A stretch of DNA of 58,672 bases, from contig CADCCB010000013.1 of the NCBI GenBank assembly GCA_902799905.1, positions 1 through 58,672 of the forward strand. Reading direction: 5' to 3'. Below are positions 1 through 9,828 of this stretch, one piece after another. The first letter of the stretch is position 1, and each line of letters starts with the position of its first letter. Source of the DNA: an uncultured Prevotellaceae bacterium (GTDB lineage: Bacteria; Bacteroidota; Bacteroidia; Bacteroidales; Bacteroidaceae). Below the pieces are notes generated by a model. That model had not been told where the DNA came from. It did no database searches and saw nothing but the letters and a program-made list of their open reading frames with translations. Both the position numbers and the translations under genes were made by a program.

Positions 1-72
1 CTTCAGGATGGGCTTGAACCAACGACCCCCTGATTAACAGTCAGGTGCTCTAACCAACTGAGCTACTGAAGC
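1..72 (-). tRNA. tRNA-Asn (GTT), 3' end cut by the window edge
   Basis: Read on the minus strand, the sequence folds as a tRNA. It has a seven-base acceptor strand GCTTCAG whose partner CTGAAG runs off base 1, a D arm with AGCTCAGTTGGTTAGAGC, an anticodon stem CTGAC/..CAG around a loop with anticodon GTT, and a T arm containing GGTTCAAGCC. Anticodon GTT reads asparagine codons. The last acceptor base, the discriminator base and CCA lie outside the window. One T-stem pair appears mismatched. Confidence 0.93.
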
Positions 73-206
73 AGGTTTTGCTGTTAAGCGGGTGCAAAGG
101 TAATGCGTTTTTTTGAATTGTGCAAACTTTTCGGGGAAAATTTTCAATTAAAAGTGTTTTTTTTATAAAATGTTGATAAAAAGAGTGGAAATTCAAGGAT
201 AATACT

Positions 207-214
207 TAATTTTG
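207..214 (+). promoter_or_regulatory. -7 promoter box TAATTTTG upstream of the S41 protease
   Basis: TAATTTTG followed by CAG matches the Bacteroidetes primary-sigma -7 element TAnnTTTG and lies about 25 bases before the chosen start codon at 239. No clean TTTG -33 element is visible at the usual 19-21 base spacing, so this rests on the -7 box and its position. Confidence 0.5.
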
Positions 215-238
215 CAGTCGAAAAGAATAAAACGACAG

Positions 239-1900
239 ATGACAATGATACGACAAATCCGACTGGCAGTGCTGACGATGCTCCTGGTGCCTATGGCTGC
301 TATGGGCCAGAACCACAATCTGGAGGTGGGGAAGAACCTCGACATCTTCAATGCCCTTTATAGTAACCTGGACCTCTTCTACGTGGATACGCTGAATCCC
401 CGTCAGACCATGACGGCAGCCATCAATGGGATGCTGAACACGCTGGATCCCTATACGGAGTACTATCCGGAAGGTGAGACCAAGACGCTGCAGATGATGC
501 TGACAGGAAAGTATGCCGGCATCGGAGCACTGGTGAAATACCACCAGAAGTTGAAGCGTGTGGTCATCGATGAGCCCTATGAGGGGATGCCTGCGGCAGA
601 GGCCGGTCTGAGAAAAGGTGACATCATCCTGAGTATCGACGACACCGTGATGATAGACAAGCAGGTGAACTACGTGAGCAGCCATCTGCGTGGCGATGCC
701 GGTACGAGTTTCGTGCTGAAGGTGAAGCGCCCGTCGACAGGCAAGGAGATGAAGTTCAAGATCACTCGCCGTAACATCAAGTTGCCGGAACTGCCTTATT
801 GGGGGATGCGTCCTGATTCCATCGGCTATATCTGTTTGAATCAGTTCACCGAAGGCTGTGCCTTGGAGGTGCGCCGTGCGTTTGTCGACCTGAAGAAGCA
901 GGGTGCCAAAGGGATGGTGTTCGACCTGCGTGGCAATGGCGGCGGCTCAGAGATGGAGGCGGTGGATATCGTGAACATCTGGGTGCCGCAGGGCGAGATG
1001 GTGGTGGAGAACCGCGGCAAGGTGCGTCAGGCAAACCGTAAGTATCAGACGCGCTACGAGCCTGTGGACACGCTGATGCCATTGGTGGTGCTGGTCAACG
1101 GAGAGTCTGCCTCGGCCAGTGAGATCACCAGCGGGGCCCTGCAAGACCTGGACCGTGCAGTAATATTAGGTTCGCGCACGTATGGAAAAGGCCTGGTTCA
1201 GGTGCCGCTCGACTTGCCCTATAACACGAATGTGAAGATCACGACCTCGCACTACTATATCCCAAGCGGACGCTGTATTCAGGCCGTGAACTACAAGCGC
1301 GGACAAAAAGAGCGTATAGCCGACTCGCTCACCAATGTGTTCCATACCCGTAATGGACGCGAGGTGCGCGACGGCGGTGGCATCAAGCCTGATGTGGAAC
1401 TGAAGAACGATACGATGTCGAACATAGCCTACTATCTGTCGGGTAGTGGCGTGGACTCTACGGAGGTGATGTTCGACTATATAGTGGACTATCTCGACCA
1501 TCATCCCACGATAGCACCGCCCCGTGAGTTCCATCTGACCGATGAGGACTGGCAGCGGTTCCGCCAGCGTGTGGTGGAGAGTGGATTCACCTACGACCCG
1601 TTGAGCAAGAAGCAACTGAACGACCTGATCAAGACGGCAAAGTTTGAGGGCTACTATGAGCAGGCCAAGGCAACTTTCGATGAATTGGCCAAAAAACTGG
1701 AGCACGACGTGGCTGCCGACCTTGATAAGAACCGTACCGTCGTGCAGCAGATGCTGGAACTCTCCATCGTCTCCGCCTATTACTACCAGTCGGGAGCCTC
1801 AGAGTTTGGCCTCGACTATGACAAGCAGGTGCTCGAGGCTGAGCGTCTGCTGAAGTCGCCCGATGAATACCGTGCAGTATTGTATCCCAGTAAACAATAA
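239..1900 (+). CDS. S41 family C-terminal processing peptidase with PDZ domain
   Basis: A 553-residue exported serine protease of the CtpA/tail-specific (S41) family, expected to degrade or trim envelope proteins. I chose ATG at 239 rather than the upstream in-frame TTG at 212. The protein then opens with MTMIRQIR and a hydrophobic segment ending MAAMGQ, a plausible signal peptide. A PDZ domain lies near residues 85-165 (EPYEGMPAAEAGLRKGDIIL). The S41 core follows, with FDLRGNGGG near 225-235, the catalytic serine in NGESASASE near residue 290 and the catalytic lysine in TYGKGLVQ near 315. The C-terminal 150 residues form a helical region typical of Bacteroidetes members. The gene stands alone, divergent from the tRNA, with its own -7 box. 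Confidence 0.92.
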   Translation: MTMIRQIRLAVLTMLLVPMAAMGQNHNLEVGKNLDIFNALYSNLDLFYVDTLNPRQTMTAAINGMLNTLDPYTEYYPEGETKTLQMMLTGKYAGIGALVKYHQKLKRVVIDEPYEGMPAAEAGLRKGDIILSIDDTVMIDKQVNYVSSHLRGDAGTSFVLKVKRPSTGKEMKFKITRRNIKLPELPYWGMRPDSIGYICLNQFTEGCALEVRRAFVDLKKQGAKGMVFDLRGNGGGSEMEAVDIVNIWVPQGEMVVENRGKVRQANRKYQTRYEPVDTLMPLVVLVNGESASASEITSGALQDLDRAVILGSRTYGKGLVQVPLDLPYNTNVKITTSHYYIPSGRCIQAVNYKRGQKERIADSLTNVFHTRNGREVRDGGGIKPDVELKNDTMSNIAYYLSGSGVDSTEVMFDYIVDYLDHHPTIAPPREFHLTDEDWQRFRQRVVESGFTYDPLSKKQLNDLIKTAKFEGYYEQAKATFDELAKKLEHDVAADLDKNRTVVQQMLELSIVSAYYYQSGASEFGLDYDKQVLEAERLLKSPDEYRAVLYPSKQ

Positions 1901-1930
1901 TGCCGTGAAATAAACTTTTTAGGCAAAATA

Positions 1931-1962
1931 TTTGGCTGAATGGGAAAAAAGTCGTACCTTTG
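1931..1962 (+). promoter_or_regulatory. Bacteroidetes promoter of the rimP-nusA-infB operon
   Basis: TTTG at 1931-1934, a 20-base spacer and TACCTTTG at 1955-1962 match the Bacteroidetes consensus TTTG-N19-21-TAnnTTTG. The expected start site near 1970 gives rimP a leader of roughly 55 bases. Confidence 0.82.
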
Positions 1963-2026
1963 CACCCGTTCAGTGGAATGAGGGGCTTCTCCGAGGCTCC
2001 TCATTTCTTTATAAAATGACGTTAGA

Positions 2027-2497
2027 ATGATAACGAAAGAGCAAGTAAAAACATTGGTGGAAGAGTGGCTGCAGCAGAAGGGCGACTACTTCCTGGTAGA
2101 CATTGAGATGAGTGATGACGACAGAATCGTCATCGAGATTGACCACGCCGACGGGGTGTGGATTGAAGACTGTGCCGAGTTGAGCCGTTTCCTGCAGGAG
2201 CAGTTGGGCGACGAACTGGGCGACTATGAACTGGAGGTTGGCTCGGCAGGACTGGGACAGCCGTTCAAGGTGGCACAGCAGTATGTGAATCACATTGGCG
2301 ACAATGTCGAGGTGGTCGATGCCAGTGGCAAGAAGATTTCCGGTGTGCTGAAGCAGGTTGATGGACGTCTGTTCACGGTGTCCACTCAGGAGAAGCAGAT
2401 TCCTGAGGGCAAGAAGCGTCCTGTGAAGGTAGATGTCGACAAGCAGTTCTCTATGGATGAAGTGAAGTCGACGAAGTATGTGCTGAACTTTAAATAA
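2027..2497 (+). CDS. rimP: ribosome maturation factor RimP
   Basis: A 156-residue cytoplasmic protein that helps assemble the 30S subunit. The N-terminal alpha/beta domain has the family pattern of acidic beta strands (YFLVDIEMSDDDRIVIEID) followed by CAELSRFLQEQL and the conserved YELEVGSAGLGQPF. A small SH3-like C-terminal domain follows. The length is typical. It is the first gene of the classical rimP-nusA-infB order and follows a strong promoter match. Confidence 0.96.
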   Translation: MITKEQVKTLVEEWLQQKGDYFLVDIEMSDDDRIVIEIDHADGVWIEDCAELSRFLQEQLGDELGDYELEVGSAGLGQPFKVAQQYVNHIGDNVEVVDASGKKISGVLKQVDGRLFTVSTQEKQIPEGKKRPVKVDVDKQFSMDEVKSTKYVLNFK

Positions 2498-2504
2498 AAT
2501 TTAA

Positions 2505-2641
2505 GGGAATAGTGAAAAGTGAAAAATTCGCTACCGCTATTCGTTGGCATGGAAAATAAAATAGTATAATAAATAAATTAAGAAAAGTTTGAGTAGATAG
2601 AGAGGCGGAAGCAAATTCTTCACTTTTCACTATTCACTTTT
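2505..2641. repeat. AGTGAAN inverted-repeat element (rimP-nusA spacer)
   Basis: The left arm (2505-2537) is AGTGAAN heptads ending in GCTACCGC. The right arm (2605-2641) is GCGGAAGC followed by the complementary heptads. The arms can pair over about 33 bases around a 67-base AT-rich loop. The right arm ends a few bases before the nusA start codon. It is one of nine related sites in the window. Confidence 0.88.
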
Positions 2642-2654
2642 ACTTTTAAAAGTT

Positions 2655-3914
2655 ATGGCAACAAAGAAAGAAGCAAAAGGTCCCAGCATGTTTGAGACCT
2701 TTCAGGAGTTCAAAGAGACCAAGAACATTGACCGTACAACACTGGTCAGTGTGCTTGAGGAGAGTTTCCGCAACGTGCTGGCCAAGATGTTTGGCAGCGA
2801 CGAGAATTTCGATGTGATTGTGAATCCCGACAAGGGTGACTTCGAGATCCACCGCAACCGCGTGGTGGTGCCCGATGGCGAGGTGAGAGATGAGAACAAG
2901 GAAATCTCCCTGACCGACGCCCAAAAGATAGAGCCCGACTATGAGGTGGGTGAGGAAGTGAGTGAGGCTGTCGACTTCACGAAGTTCGGTCGCCGTGCCA
3001 TCCTGAACCTGCGCCAGACGCTGGCTTCAAAGATTCTGGAACTCGACCATGATGCCCTCTATCAGAAGTATAAGGACAAGGTCGGCACCATCGTCAGCGG
3101 TGAGGTCTATCAGATCTGGAAGCGTGAGGTGCTGCTGATGGACGACGAAGGTAATGAGTTGCATCTGATGAAGAGCGACCAGATTCCCTCTGACACCTAT
3201 CACAAGGGCGAGACTGTGCGTGCCGTGGTGAAGGAGGTGCAGAATGAGAACAACAATCCCCGCATCATGCTCTCTCGTACCAGCCCCGAGTTCCTGAAGC
3301 GACTGCTGGAGGCCGAGGTTCCCGAGATTGCCGATGGCCTGATCGCCATCCGCAAGGTGGCCCGTATGCCGGGTGAGCGTGCCAAGGTGGCCGTGGAGAG
3401 TTTCGACGACCGTATCGACCCCGTAGGAGCCTGCGTGGGTGTCAAGGGTAGCCGTGTTCATGGCATCGTACGTGAGTTGCAGAACGAGAACATCGATGTC
3501 ATCAACTACACCAGCAATGTCCAACTCTTCATCCAGCGTGCCCTCAGTCCCGCTAAGGTGACAAGCATCACCCTTGACGAGGAGAACCACAAGGCAGAGG
3601 TCTACCTGCAGCCCGAGGAGGTCAGTCTGGCCATCGGTAAGGGAGGTATGAATATCAAGTTGGCCTCGATGCTTACCGAGCATACCATCGACGTGTTCCG
3701 TGTGGTCAGCGAAGGCGAGAACGACGAGGATATCTACCTCGACGAGTTCAGCGATGAGATCGACCAGTGGGTCATCGATGCCATCAAGGCCCTGGGCTAC
3801 GACACCGCTAAGGAGGTGCTGAACGCTCCGCGTGAACTGCTCATCGAGAAGGCCGACCTCGAAGAAGAGACTGTCGACCACCTGCTGGAGGTGCTGCGTG
3901 CGGAGTTTGAGTAA
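2655..3914 (+). CDS. nusA: transcription termination/antitermination factor NusA
   Basis: A 419-residue RNA polymerase-binding protein modulating pausing, termination and antitermination. It has the N-terminal polymerase-binding domain (1-130), an S1 domain (about 135-200, GTIVSGEVYQIWKREVLL), and two KH domains marked by VGACVGVKGSRVHGIVREL and LAIGKGGMNIKLAS. A short acidic C-terminus ends at residue 419, with no acidic-repeat (AR) domains. It follows rimP after an inverted-repeat spacer. The usual next gene, infB, is displaced by a small inserted gene. Confidence 0.97.
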   Translation: MATKKEAKGPSMFETFQEFKETKNIDRTTLVSVLEESFRNVLAKMFGSDENFDVIVNPDKGDFEIHRNRVVVPDGEVRDENKEISLTDAQKIEPDYEVGEEVSEAVDFTKFGRRAILNLRQTLASKILELDHDALYQKYKDKVGTIVSGEVYQIWKREVLLMDDEGNELHLMKSDQIPSDTYHKGETVRAVVKEVQNENNNPRIMLSRTSPEFLKRLLEAEVPEIADGLIAIRKVARMPGERAKVAVESFDDRIDPVGACVGVKGSRVHGIVRELQNENIDVINYTSNVQLFIQRALSPAKVTSITLDEENHKAEVYLQPEEVSLAIGKGGMNIKLASMLTEHTIDVFRVVSEGENDEDIYLDEFSDEIDQWVIDAIKALGYDTAKEVLNAPRELLIEKADLEEETVDHLLEVLRAEFE

Positions 3915-3921
3915 GTTAAGG

Positions 3922-4386
3922 GAAAAGTGAATAGTGAAAAGTGAAAAATTTGCTACCGCATCATGTTGTATATCCAAAGTCATAATTCACCATTGACCAA
4001 AAAAAGTTATCTTTTCGGTGTAAGGATAACTAACATGGTGAAATATATCAATTGCAGTCCGAAAGAATACGGGATGATAAATCAAGTATTTCGTTCAGGA
4101 ACGGCTATTGGTGCTTTGGTAAGTGATGCAACTTATGCACAAAGTTCAGCAGATTTTATCAGCAAACTATCTATTGCACTTAAAGAATGTAACGAGACTC
4201 TCTATTGGCTCAATATCCTCAAGGATACCGAGTATTTAAATGAAGATGATTTCGAAAGCATGAGTAAGGATTGCCAAGAACTGCTTGCGCTCTTGATTTC
4301 ATCAATTAAGACAACTAAACAAAATAACGAAAAGAAGTGATAGGGATAGCGGAAGCAAATTTTTCACTTTTCACTATTCACTTTTA
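3922..4386. repeat. AGTGAAN inverted repeats enclosing a four-helix-bundle gene
   Basis: The left arm (3922-3959) and right arm (4349-4386) are reverse complements over about 36 bases with one mismatch (GCTACCGC against GCGGAAGC). They belong to the same family as the non-coding elements elsewhere. Here the enclosed DNA is not a short loop but the complete gene at 3963-4340, beginning three bases inside the left arm. The arrangement resembles 23S rRNA intervening sequences, in which a stem flanks a four-helix-bundle ORF. Confidence 0.85.
3963..4340 (+). CDS. four helix bundle protein (23S rRNA-IVS/S23 type)
   Basis: A 125-residue protein with the family core RSGTAIGALVSDATYAQS, then DFISKLSIALKECNETLYWL, the helix-2/helix-3 signature of the S23/IVS-encoded four-helix-bundle family. 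The function of the family is not established. The family N-terminal helix is present from residue 12 (TKKSYLFGVRITNMV), so the gene appears full length. ATG 3963 is used; TTG 3993 is an alternative. It sits between nusA and infB, is AT-rich compared with both, and is flanked by inverted repeats, all signs of insertion. I cannot tell whether it acts on RNA or is only carried along. Confidence 0.85.
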   Translation: MLYIQSHNSPLTKKSYLFGVRITNMVKYINCSPKEYGMINQVFRSGTAIGALVSDATYAQSSADFISKLSIALKECNETLYWLNILKDTEYLNEDDFESMSKDCQELLALLISSIKTTKQNNEKK

Positions 4387-4397
4387 CCTTTAATCGT

Positions 4398-7283
4398 ATG
4401 GGTGTAAGATTAAATAAAGTATTAACAGAACTGAACATAGGACTTCAAACGGCAGTTGATTTCCTAAGGAATAAGAAGCGTTTAGGCGAGATTCGTGAGG
4501 ATGCCACCTCCAACACCAAGATTTCCGACGAGCAGTACGAGGCCTTGGTGCAGGAGTTCAGTGGTGACAAAGCCGTGAAGACTCAGGCTGACAAACTCTT
4601 CCCCAAGAAAAAGGAGAAGAAACCGGAGAAGCCTGTTGTCAAGGCACAGCCGGAAGAATTGCCGAGTCAGCCGCGACAGCAGTTCAAGCCGTTAGGTAAG
4701 ATTGACCTGGACAGCATCGGTAAGCCGAAGTCTGTCGTCAAGCCTGCTGTTCCTGAAGTGACCGAACCGGAGCCAGCGACTGCTGCCGAGAGTCAGGCTC
4801 CCGTAGAGATAGAAGAGACACCAGTGGTGGTCGAAGAGAAGATCTCCGAACCCGTCGTCGAGCAGGAGGTAGAACAGGAAGATGTCGTTGAGCCTGCCGA
4901 TCAGGACACAGAGACACTTCCCGAGGATGATGCCGACGAGTTTGAGGAGAACGACGAGGCTGAACAGCCTGCCGAACAGGCTCCTGCCGGAGGTCCTGAG
5001 ATCTACACGCTGAAGAGCGAGGCCAAACTGGCTCCGAAGGTGAACGTGCTGGGCAAGATAGACCTGTCGGCCATCAACCAGAGCACGCGTCCCAAGAAGA
5101 AGACCAAGGAGGAGAAGCGCAAGCAGCGTGAAGAGAAGGCTGCCCAGCAGCGCTCTGCTCAGGCTCCTGGTGGCGAGAAGAAGAAGCGCGAGCGCATCCG
5201 TACCGGCAAGGTTGATATTGAGGAGGCTGCCAAGCAGCAGCAACAACAGCAGCAGAGCCAGGGTAGCGGCAAGAAGAAGAACAAGGGTGGCAACCAGAAC
5301 TTCCAGGATGTTTCCCAGCAGGGTGGCAAGAAGGGCAAGAAGAACCGTCAGCAGGCGGTCGTCAGGCCTTTGGAGGCCAACGAGGAGGACGTAGCCCGTC
5401 AGGTCAAGGAGACCCTGGCCCGTCTCACCTCGAAGACCGCCCAGAACAAGAAAGGCGCCAAGTACCGTAAGGAGAAGCGCGATGCCGTTCAGGAGCGTCT
5501 GAGCGAGGAGATGGCAGCCGAGGCAGCACAGAGCAAGGTGCTTAAACTCACCGAGTTCGTGACCGTCAGCGAGTTGGCCACGATGATGAATGTCCCTGTG
5601 GTGAAAGTCATCGGTACCTGTATGTCTGTGGGTATCATGGTGAGTATCAACCAGCGCCTCAATGCTGAGACCATCAACCTGGTGGCAGATGAATTCGGAT
5701 TCACTACCGAGTATGTCAGTGCTGAGGTTCAGGAGGCCATCACCGAGGAGCAGGACGATGAGAACGATCTGCTCACCCGTGCCCCGATCGTAACGGTGAT
5801 GGGCCATGTCGACCATGGTAAGACCTCGCTGCTCGACCATATCCGCAATACCAACGTGATTGCTGGTGAGGCCGGTGGTATCACCCAGCACATCGGTGCC
5901 TATAACGTGAAACTGAAGGACGGTCGCCAGATTACCTTCCTCGACACCCCTGGCCACGAGGCTTTCACCGCCATGCGTGCCCGTGGTGCCCAGGTCACCG
6001 ATATCGCTATCATCATCGTCGCTGCCGACGACTCCGTGATGCCTACCACCAAGGAGGCTATTGCCCATGCCCAGGCAGCCAACGTGCCGATGGTGTTTGC
6101 CATCAACAAGATAGACAAGCCGGGAGCCAATCCCGACAAGATCCGTGAGGACCTGGCCAACATGAACCTGCTCGTTGAGGAGTGGGGCGGTAAGTACCAG
6201 TGTCAGGAGATCTCTGCCAAGAAAGGCATCGGTGTGGAGGAACTGCTGGAGAAAGTGCTCCTCGAAGCCGAGATGCTCGACCTCAAGGCCAATCCCCATC
6301 GTAAGGCTACGGGTAGCATCATTGAGAGTTCGCTCGACAAGGGACGCGGCTATGTCAGCACCGTCCTCGTGTCAAATGGTACCTTGAAGGTGGGCGATGT
6401 GGTCATCGCCGGAACGGCCTGGGGTAAGATCAAGGCTATGTTCAATGAGCGTAACCAGCGCATCGAGACGGCAGGACCTGCCGAGCCCGCTATCATCCTC
6501 GGTCTCAACGGAGCACCTACTGCCGGTGACTCGTTCCACGTGATGGAGTCGGAGCAGGAGGCTCGCGAGATTGCCAACAAGCGTGTGCAGTTGCAGCGCG
6601 AACAGTCGTTGCGTACCACCACGAAGTTGGGTCTCGACGAACTGTCACACCGTATCGCACTGGGTGAGTTCCATGAGTTGAACATCATCGTGAAGGGTGA
6701 CACCGACGGTTCTATCGAGGCTCTGTCAGACTCGTTCATCAAACTCTCTACGGAGAAGGTGCAGGTCAACGTCATCTCGAAGGCTGTGGGTCAGATCTCA
6801 GAGAACGACGTGATGCTCGCCTCTGCTTCCCAGGCCATCATCGTTGGCTTCCAGGTGCGTCCCTCTGGTGAGGCTCGTCGCTTGGCTGAGCGTGAGGGTG
6901 TGGAAATCAATACCTACTCCATCATCTACGATGCCATCGACGATGTGAAGGCTACCATGCAGGGCATGCTCGACAAGGTGAAGAAGGAGATTGTGACTGG
7001 TGAGATCGAGGTGAAGCAGGTCTTCAAGATCTCGAAGGTGGGTACCGTGGCTGGCGGTCTTGTCACCGAAGGCAAGGTGCACTCGAAGGACAAGGCTCGT
7101 GTGGTACGCGACGGTATTGTCATCCATACGGCCGCCATCGATGCCCTGAAGCGCTACAAGGACGATGCCAAGGAAGTGGCAACAGGCCTTGAGTGTGGTA
7201 TCTCACTCGTCAACTTCAACGATATCCAGGTGGGCGACATCATCGAGACCTTCACTGAGATTGAGGTGGAACAGAAACTTTAA
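4398..7283 (+). CDS. infB: translation initiation factor IF-2
   Basis: A 961-residue GTPase that delivers initiator tRNA to the 30S subunit. The N-terminus has an IF2-N helical motif (1-60), then a long low-complexity charged linker rich in E, P, Q and K (about 70-370) including a run of glutamines. A second IF2-N-like helical region lies near 375-450. The G domain starts near 463 with GHVDHGKTS (G1), DTPGHEAF (G3), NKIDKP (G4) and SAKKG (G5), followed by domains II, III and the C-terminal fMet-tRNA-binding domain ([15 protein letters not shown]). It is the last gene of the rimP operon. Confidence 0.98.
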   Translation: MGVRLNKVLTELNIGLQTAVDFLRNKKRLGEIREDATSNTKISDEQYEALVQEFSGDKAVKTQADKLFPKKKEKKPEKPVVKAQPEELPSQPRQQFKPLGKIDLDSIGKPKSVVKPAVPEVTEPEPATAAESQAPVEIEETPVVVEEKISEPVVEQEVEQEDVVEPADQDTETLPEDDADEFEENDEAEQPAEQAPAGGPEIYTLKSEAKLAPKVNVLGKIDLSAINQSTRPKKKTKEEKRKQREEKAAQQRSAQAPGGEKKKRERIRTGKVDIEEAAKQQQQQQQSQGSGKKKNKGGNQNFQDVSQQGGKKGKKNRQQAVVRPLEANEEDVARQVKETLARLTSKTAQNKKGAKYRKEKRDAVQERLSEEMAAEAAQSKVLKLTEFVTVSELATMMNVPVVKVIGTCMSVGIMVSINQRLNAETINLVADEFGFTTEYVSAEVQEAITEEQDDENDLLTRAPIVTVMGHVDHGKTSLLDHIRNTNVIAGEAGGITQHIGAYNVKLKDGRQITFLDTPGHEAFTAMRARGAQVTDIAIIIVAADDSVMPTTKEAIAHAQAANVPMVFAINKIDKPGANPDKIREDLANMNLLVEEWGGKYQCQEISAKKGIGVEELLEKVLLEAEMLDLKANPHRKATGSIIESSLDKGRGYVSTVLVSNGTLKVGDVVIAGTAWGKIKAMFNERNQRIETAGPAEPAIILGLNGAPTAGDSFHVMESEQEAREIANKRVQLQREQSLRTTTKLGLDELSHRIALGEFHELNIIVKGDTDGSIEALSDSFIKLSTEKVQVNVISKAVGQISENDVMLASASQAIIVGFQVRPSGEARRLAEREGVEINTYSIIYDAIDDVKATMQGMLDKVKKEIVTGEIEVKQVFKISKVGTVAGGLVTEGKVHSKDKARVVRDGIVIHTAAIDALKRYKDDAKEVATGLECGISLVNFNDIQVGDIIETFTEIEVEQKL

Positions 7284-7368
7284 ACATTGAACATTGAACA
7301 TTGAACATTGAACATTGGCTGCGCCTTGTTCTTTGACTCAATGGTCAATGGTCAATAGTCAATGGTCA
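7284..7368. repeat. heptad repeats ATTGAAC / TCAATGG (infB-sufB spacer)
   Basis: Four consecutive ATTGAAC heptads (about 7286-7316) are followed, after about 23 unique bases, by five TCAATGG-type heptads (about 7339-7371). TCAATG is the reverse complement of CATTGA, so the spacer is word repeats followed by their complement. The last repeat contains the sufB start codon. Confidence 0.85.
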
Positions 7369-8820
7369 ATGAAAGAAAATAATGAGTTTGTCCGTCAGGT
7401 GGCCGAACAGAAGTACGAGTTCGGCTTCACGACGGACGTGCATACGGAGATCATAGAGAAGGGCCTGAACGAGGATGTCGTCAGGCTCATCTCCGCTAAG
7501 AAGGGGGAGCCCGAGTGGATGCTCGAGTTCCGCCTGAAGGCTTTCCGCTACTGGAAGGAGCAGAAGGAGCCCACATGGGGGCATGTCCATGTGCCGCCAG
7601 TCGACTATCAGGCCATCAGTTATTACGCCGACCCTACGGCCCGTCCGGTGCCCAGCGGTTCACCCGCTGGGATAGACCCCGAACTGGAGAAAACCTTCGA
7701 CAAACTGGGCATCCCCTTGGAGGAACGCCTGGCGCTGAGCGGCAACACCGCCGTCGATGCCATTATGGACTCGGTGAGCGTGAAGACCACCTTCAAGGAG
7801 AAACTGGCTGAGAAGGGCGTCATCTTCTGTTCCATCGGTGATGCCATCAAGGACCATCCTGACCTTGTGCGCCAGTATCTGGGTACGGTCGTGCCCTATC
7901 GCGACAATTTCTATGCTGCCCTCAATAGTGCTGTGTTCTCCGACGGGTCGTTCGTCTATATCCCCAAGGGGGTGCGCTGTCCCATGGAACTGAGCAGTTA
8001 TTTCCGCATCAATGCCCGTAACACAGGCCAGTTCGAACGTACCCTCATCATTGCCGACGAGGATGCCTATGTCTCCTATCTGGAAGGCTGTACGGCCCCG
8101 ATGCGTGACGAGAACCAACTGCATGCCGCCATCGTCGAGATTATCGTGATGGATCGGGCGGAAGTCAAGTACTCCACCGTACAGAACTGGTATCCTGGCG
8201 ATGAACAGGGTAGGGGTGGCGTGCTCAACCTCGTGACGAAGCGTGGCGACCTGCGCGGTGTTGACTCAAAACTGTCGTGGACTCAGGTGGAGACCGGCTC
8301 GGCCATCACGTGGAAGTATCCTTCGTGTATATTAAGAGGTGACAACAGTGTCGCCGAGTTCTATTCGGTGGCTGTCACCAACAACTATCAGGAGGCCGAC
8401 ACAGGCACCAAGATGATTCACTTGGGCAAGAATACCAAGTCGACCATCATCTCCAAGGGTATCTCTGCCGGTCACTCGCAGAACTCCTATCGCGGTCTGG
8501 TGCGTGCAGCGTCAACGGCAGACAATGCCCGTAACTATTCATCTTGCGACTCGCTGCTGCTGGGTTCCGACTGTGGTGCCCATACCTTCCCCTACATGGA
8601 TGTGCACAACGACACCGCCATCTTCGAGCATGAAGCCACGACCTCGAAAATCAGCGAGGATCAGTTGTTCTATTGCAACCAGCGTGGCATTCCCACCGAG
8701 CAGGCCGTAGGACTCATCGTCAATGGCTATGCCAAGGAGGTCCTCCAGAAACTCCCCATGGAGTTTGCCGTTGAGGCGCAGAAACTGCTCAGTGTGTCGC
8801 TTGAGGGGACGGTGGGATGA
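7369..8820 (+). CDS. sufB: Fe-S cluster assembly scaffold protein SufB
   Basis: A 483-residue scaffold subunit of the SufBC2D complex. ATG 7369 is preferred over 7315, because the extra N-terminal 18 residues would be encoded by the heptad repeats. The first residues [20 protein letters not shown] are then typical. Conserved stretches include [51 protein letters not shown] and [15 protein letters not shown], and a C-terminal [13 protein letters not shown] region. The order sufB-sufC-sufD follows on the same strand. Confidence 0.97.
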   Translation: MKENNEFVRQVAEQKYEFGFTTDVHTEIIEKGLNEDVVRLISAKKGEPEWMLEFRLKAFRYWKEQKEPTWGHVHVPPVDYQAISYYADPTARPVPSGSPAGIDPELEKTFDKLGIPLEERLALSGNTAVDAIMDSVSVKTTFKEKLAEKGVIFCSIGDAIKDHPDLVRQYLGTVVPYRDNFYAALNSAVFSDGSFVYIPKGVRCPMELSSYFRINARNTGQFERTLIIADEDAYVSYLEGCTAPMRDENQLHAAIVEIIVMDRAEVKYSTVQNWYPGDEQGRGGVLNLVTKRGDLRGVDSKLSWTQVETGSAITWKYPSCILRGDNSVAEFYSVAVTNNYQEADTGTKMIHLGKNTKSTIISKGISAGHSQNSYRGLVRAASTADNARNYSSCDSLLLGSDCGAHTFPYMDVHNDTAIFEHEATTSKISEDQLFYCNQRGIPTEQAVGLIVNGYAKEVLQKLPMEFAVEAQKLLSVSLEGTVG

Positions 8821-8837
8821 CGAGATGAAAAAAAGAT

Positions 8838-8938
8838 TCGTTTAAACGATAATTCGATTAAACGATTAAGCGATTAACCGATTAAACGATTGAACGAAAA
8901 ATCGATAAAACGAGATAACGACATTACGACATAACGAA
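8838..8938. repeat. octad repeats CGATTAAN and CGACATAA (sufB-sufC spacer)
   Basis: The spacer is almost entirely eight-base quasi-repeats. CGATTAAA, CGATTAAG, CGATTAAC, CGATTAAA and CGATTGAA come first, then CGAGATAA, CGACATTA, CGACATAA and CGAAAAAA up to the sufC start. No reverse-complement arm is evident here. Confidence 0.85.
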
Positions 8939-8941
8939 AAA

Positions 8942-9697
8942 ATGCTTGAAGTCAAAAACCTACATGCTCGCATAGGCGAGAAAGAGATATTGAACGGCAT
9001 CGACCTCGTGATCAACGATGGTGAGACGCATGCCATCATGGGGCCTAACGGTTCCGGCAAATCGACGCTTTCGGCTGTCCTCGTGGGCAATCCACTCTAT
9101 GAGGTGACGGCGGGCGAGGCCTGGTTCAATGGTAAGAACCTGCTGGAGATGAAGCCAGAGGACAGGGCTCACGAGGGCCTCTTTTTGAGTTTCCAGTACC
9201 CTGTGGAGATTCCTGGCGTCTCGATGACCAACTTCATGAAGGCCGCCATCAACGAGAAGCGCAAGTACCAGGGTCTGGAGCCGCTGAATGCTGCCGAGTT
9301 CCTCAAACTGATGCGTGAGAAGCGCAAGATTGTGGAACTTGACTCCAAACTGGCTAACCGTTCGGTGAACGAGGGGTTCAGCGGTGGTGAGAAGAAGCGT
9401 AACGAGATATTCCAGATGGCTATGCTGGAGCCGAAACTCTCTATTCTCGACGAGACCGACTCTGGCCTCGATGTCGATGCCATGCGCATCGTGGCCGAGG
9501 GCGTCAACAAACTGCAGACGCCAGAGACATCGTGTATCGTCATCACCCACTACGACCGTCTGCTCGAGATGATCCGTCCGCAGTTCGTCCATGTGCTCTA
9601 CAAGGGTCGCATCGTGAAGACGGGTGGTCCTGAATTGGCTAAGGAGATTCAGGAGCACGGGTATGACTGGATTAAGGAAGAAATCGGAGAAGAATAA
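8942..9697 (+). CDS. sufC: Fe-S cluster assembly ATPase SufC
   Basis: A 251-residue ABC-type ATPase that drives conformational change in SufBC2D. It has Walker A GPNGSGKST near residues 34-42, a Q-loop in LSFQYPVEIPGV, the signature FSGGEKKRNE near 147 and Walker B LSILDETDSGLDVDA near 167, the SufC-specific variant of LDEPTSGLD. The H-loop lies in VITHYDRLL. The length is typical. It lies between sufB and sufD, separated from each by repeat-filled spacers. Confidence 0.97.
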   Translation: MLEVKNLHARIGEKEILNGIDLVINDGETHAIMGPNGSGKSTLSAVLVGNPLYEVTAGEAWFNGKNLLEMKPEDRAHEGLFLSFQYPVEIPGVSMTNFMKAAINEKRKYQGLEPLNAAEFLKLMREKRKIVELDSKLANRSVNEGFSGGEKKRNEIFQMAMLEPKLSILDETDSGLDVDAMRIVAEGVNKLQTPETSCIVITHYDRLLEMIRPQFVHVLYKGRIVKTGGPELAKEIQEHGYDWIKEEIGEE

Positions 9698-9703
9698 TTA
9701 ATG

Positions 9704-9815
9704 GAAACGAATTAGAATAATTGGAACGAATTAGAACGAATATTTTTTATTCTCATTCAAAGAATTAATTATTCTCATTCGTGGATAAATTATTCTCATT
9801 ATTCTAATTCGTTTC
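9704..9815. repeat. word repeats with 18-bp inverted ends (sufC-sufD spacer)
   Basis: GAAACGAATTAGAATAAT at 9704-9721 and its exact reverse complement at 9798-9815 bound the spacer. Between them GAATTAGAAC- and ATTCTCATT-type words recur. The layout (words, centre, complementary words) matches the other spacers, but the period is less regular, about 8-9 bases. Confidence 0.83.
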
Positions 9816-9828
9816 AGAAAAGAAATAG

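Noticed and set aside
4692-6299. Long minus-strand ORF (535 codons) opposite infB
   Set aside because: It lies wholly within infB, is leucine/histidine-rich without any domain, and arises from codon bias on the other strand.
7315-7368. N-terminal extension of SufB from ATG 7315
   Set aside because: The extra residues are encoded by the heptad repeats, and the conserved protein begins at 7369.
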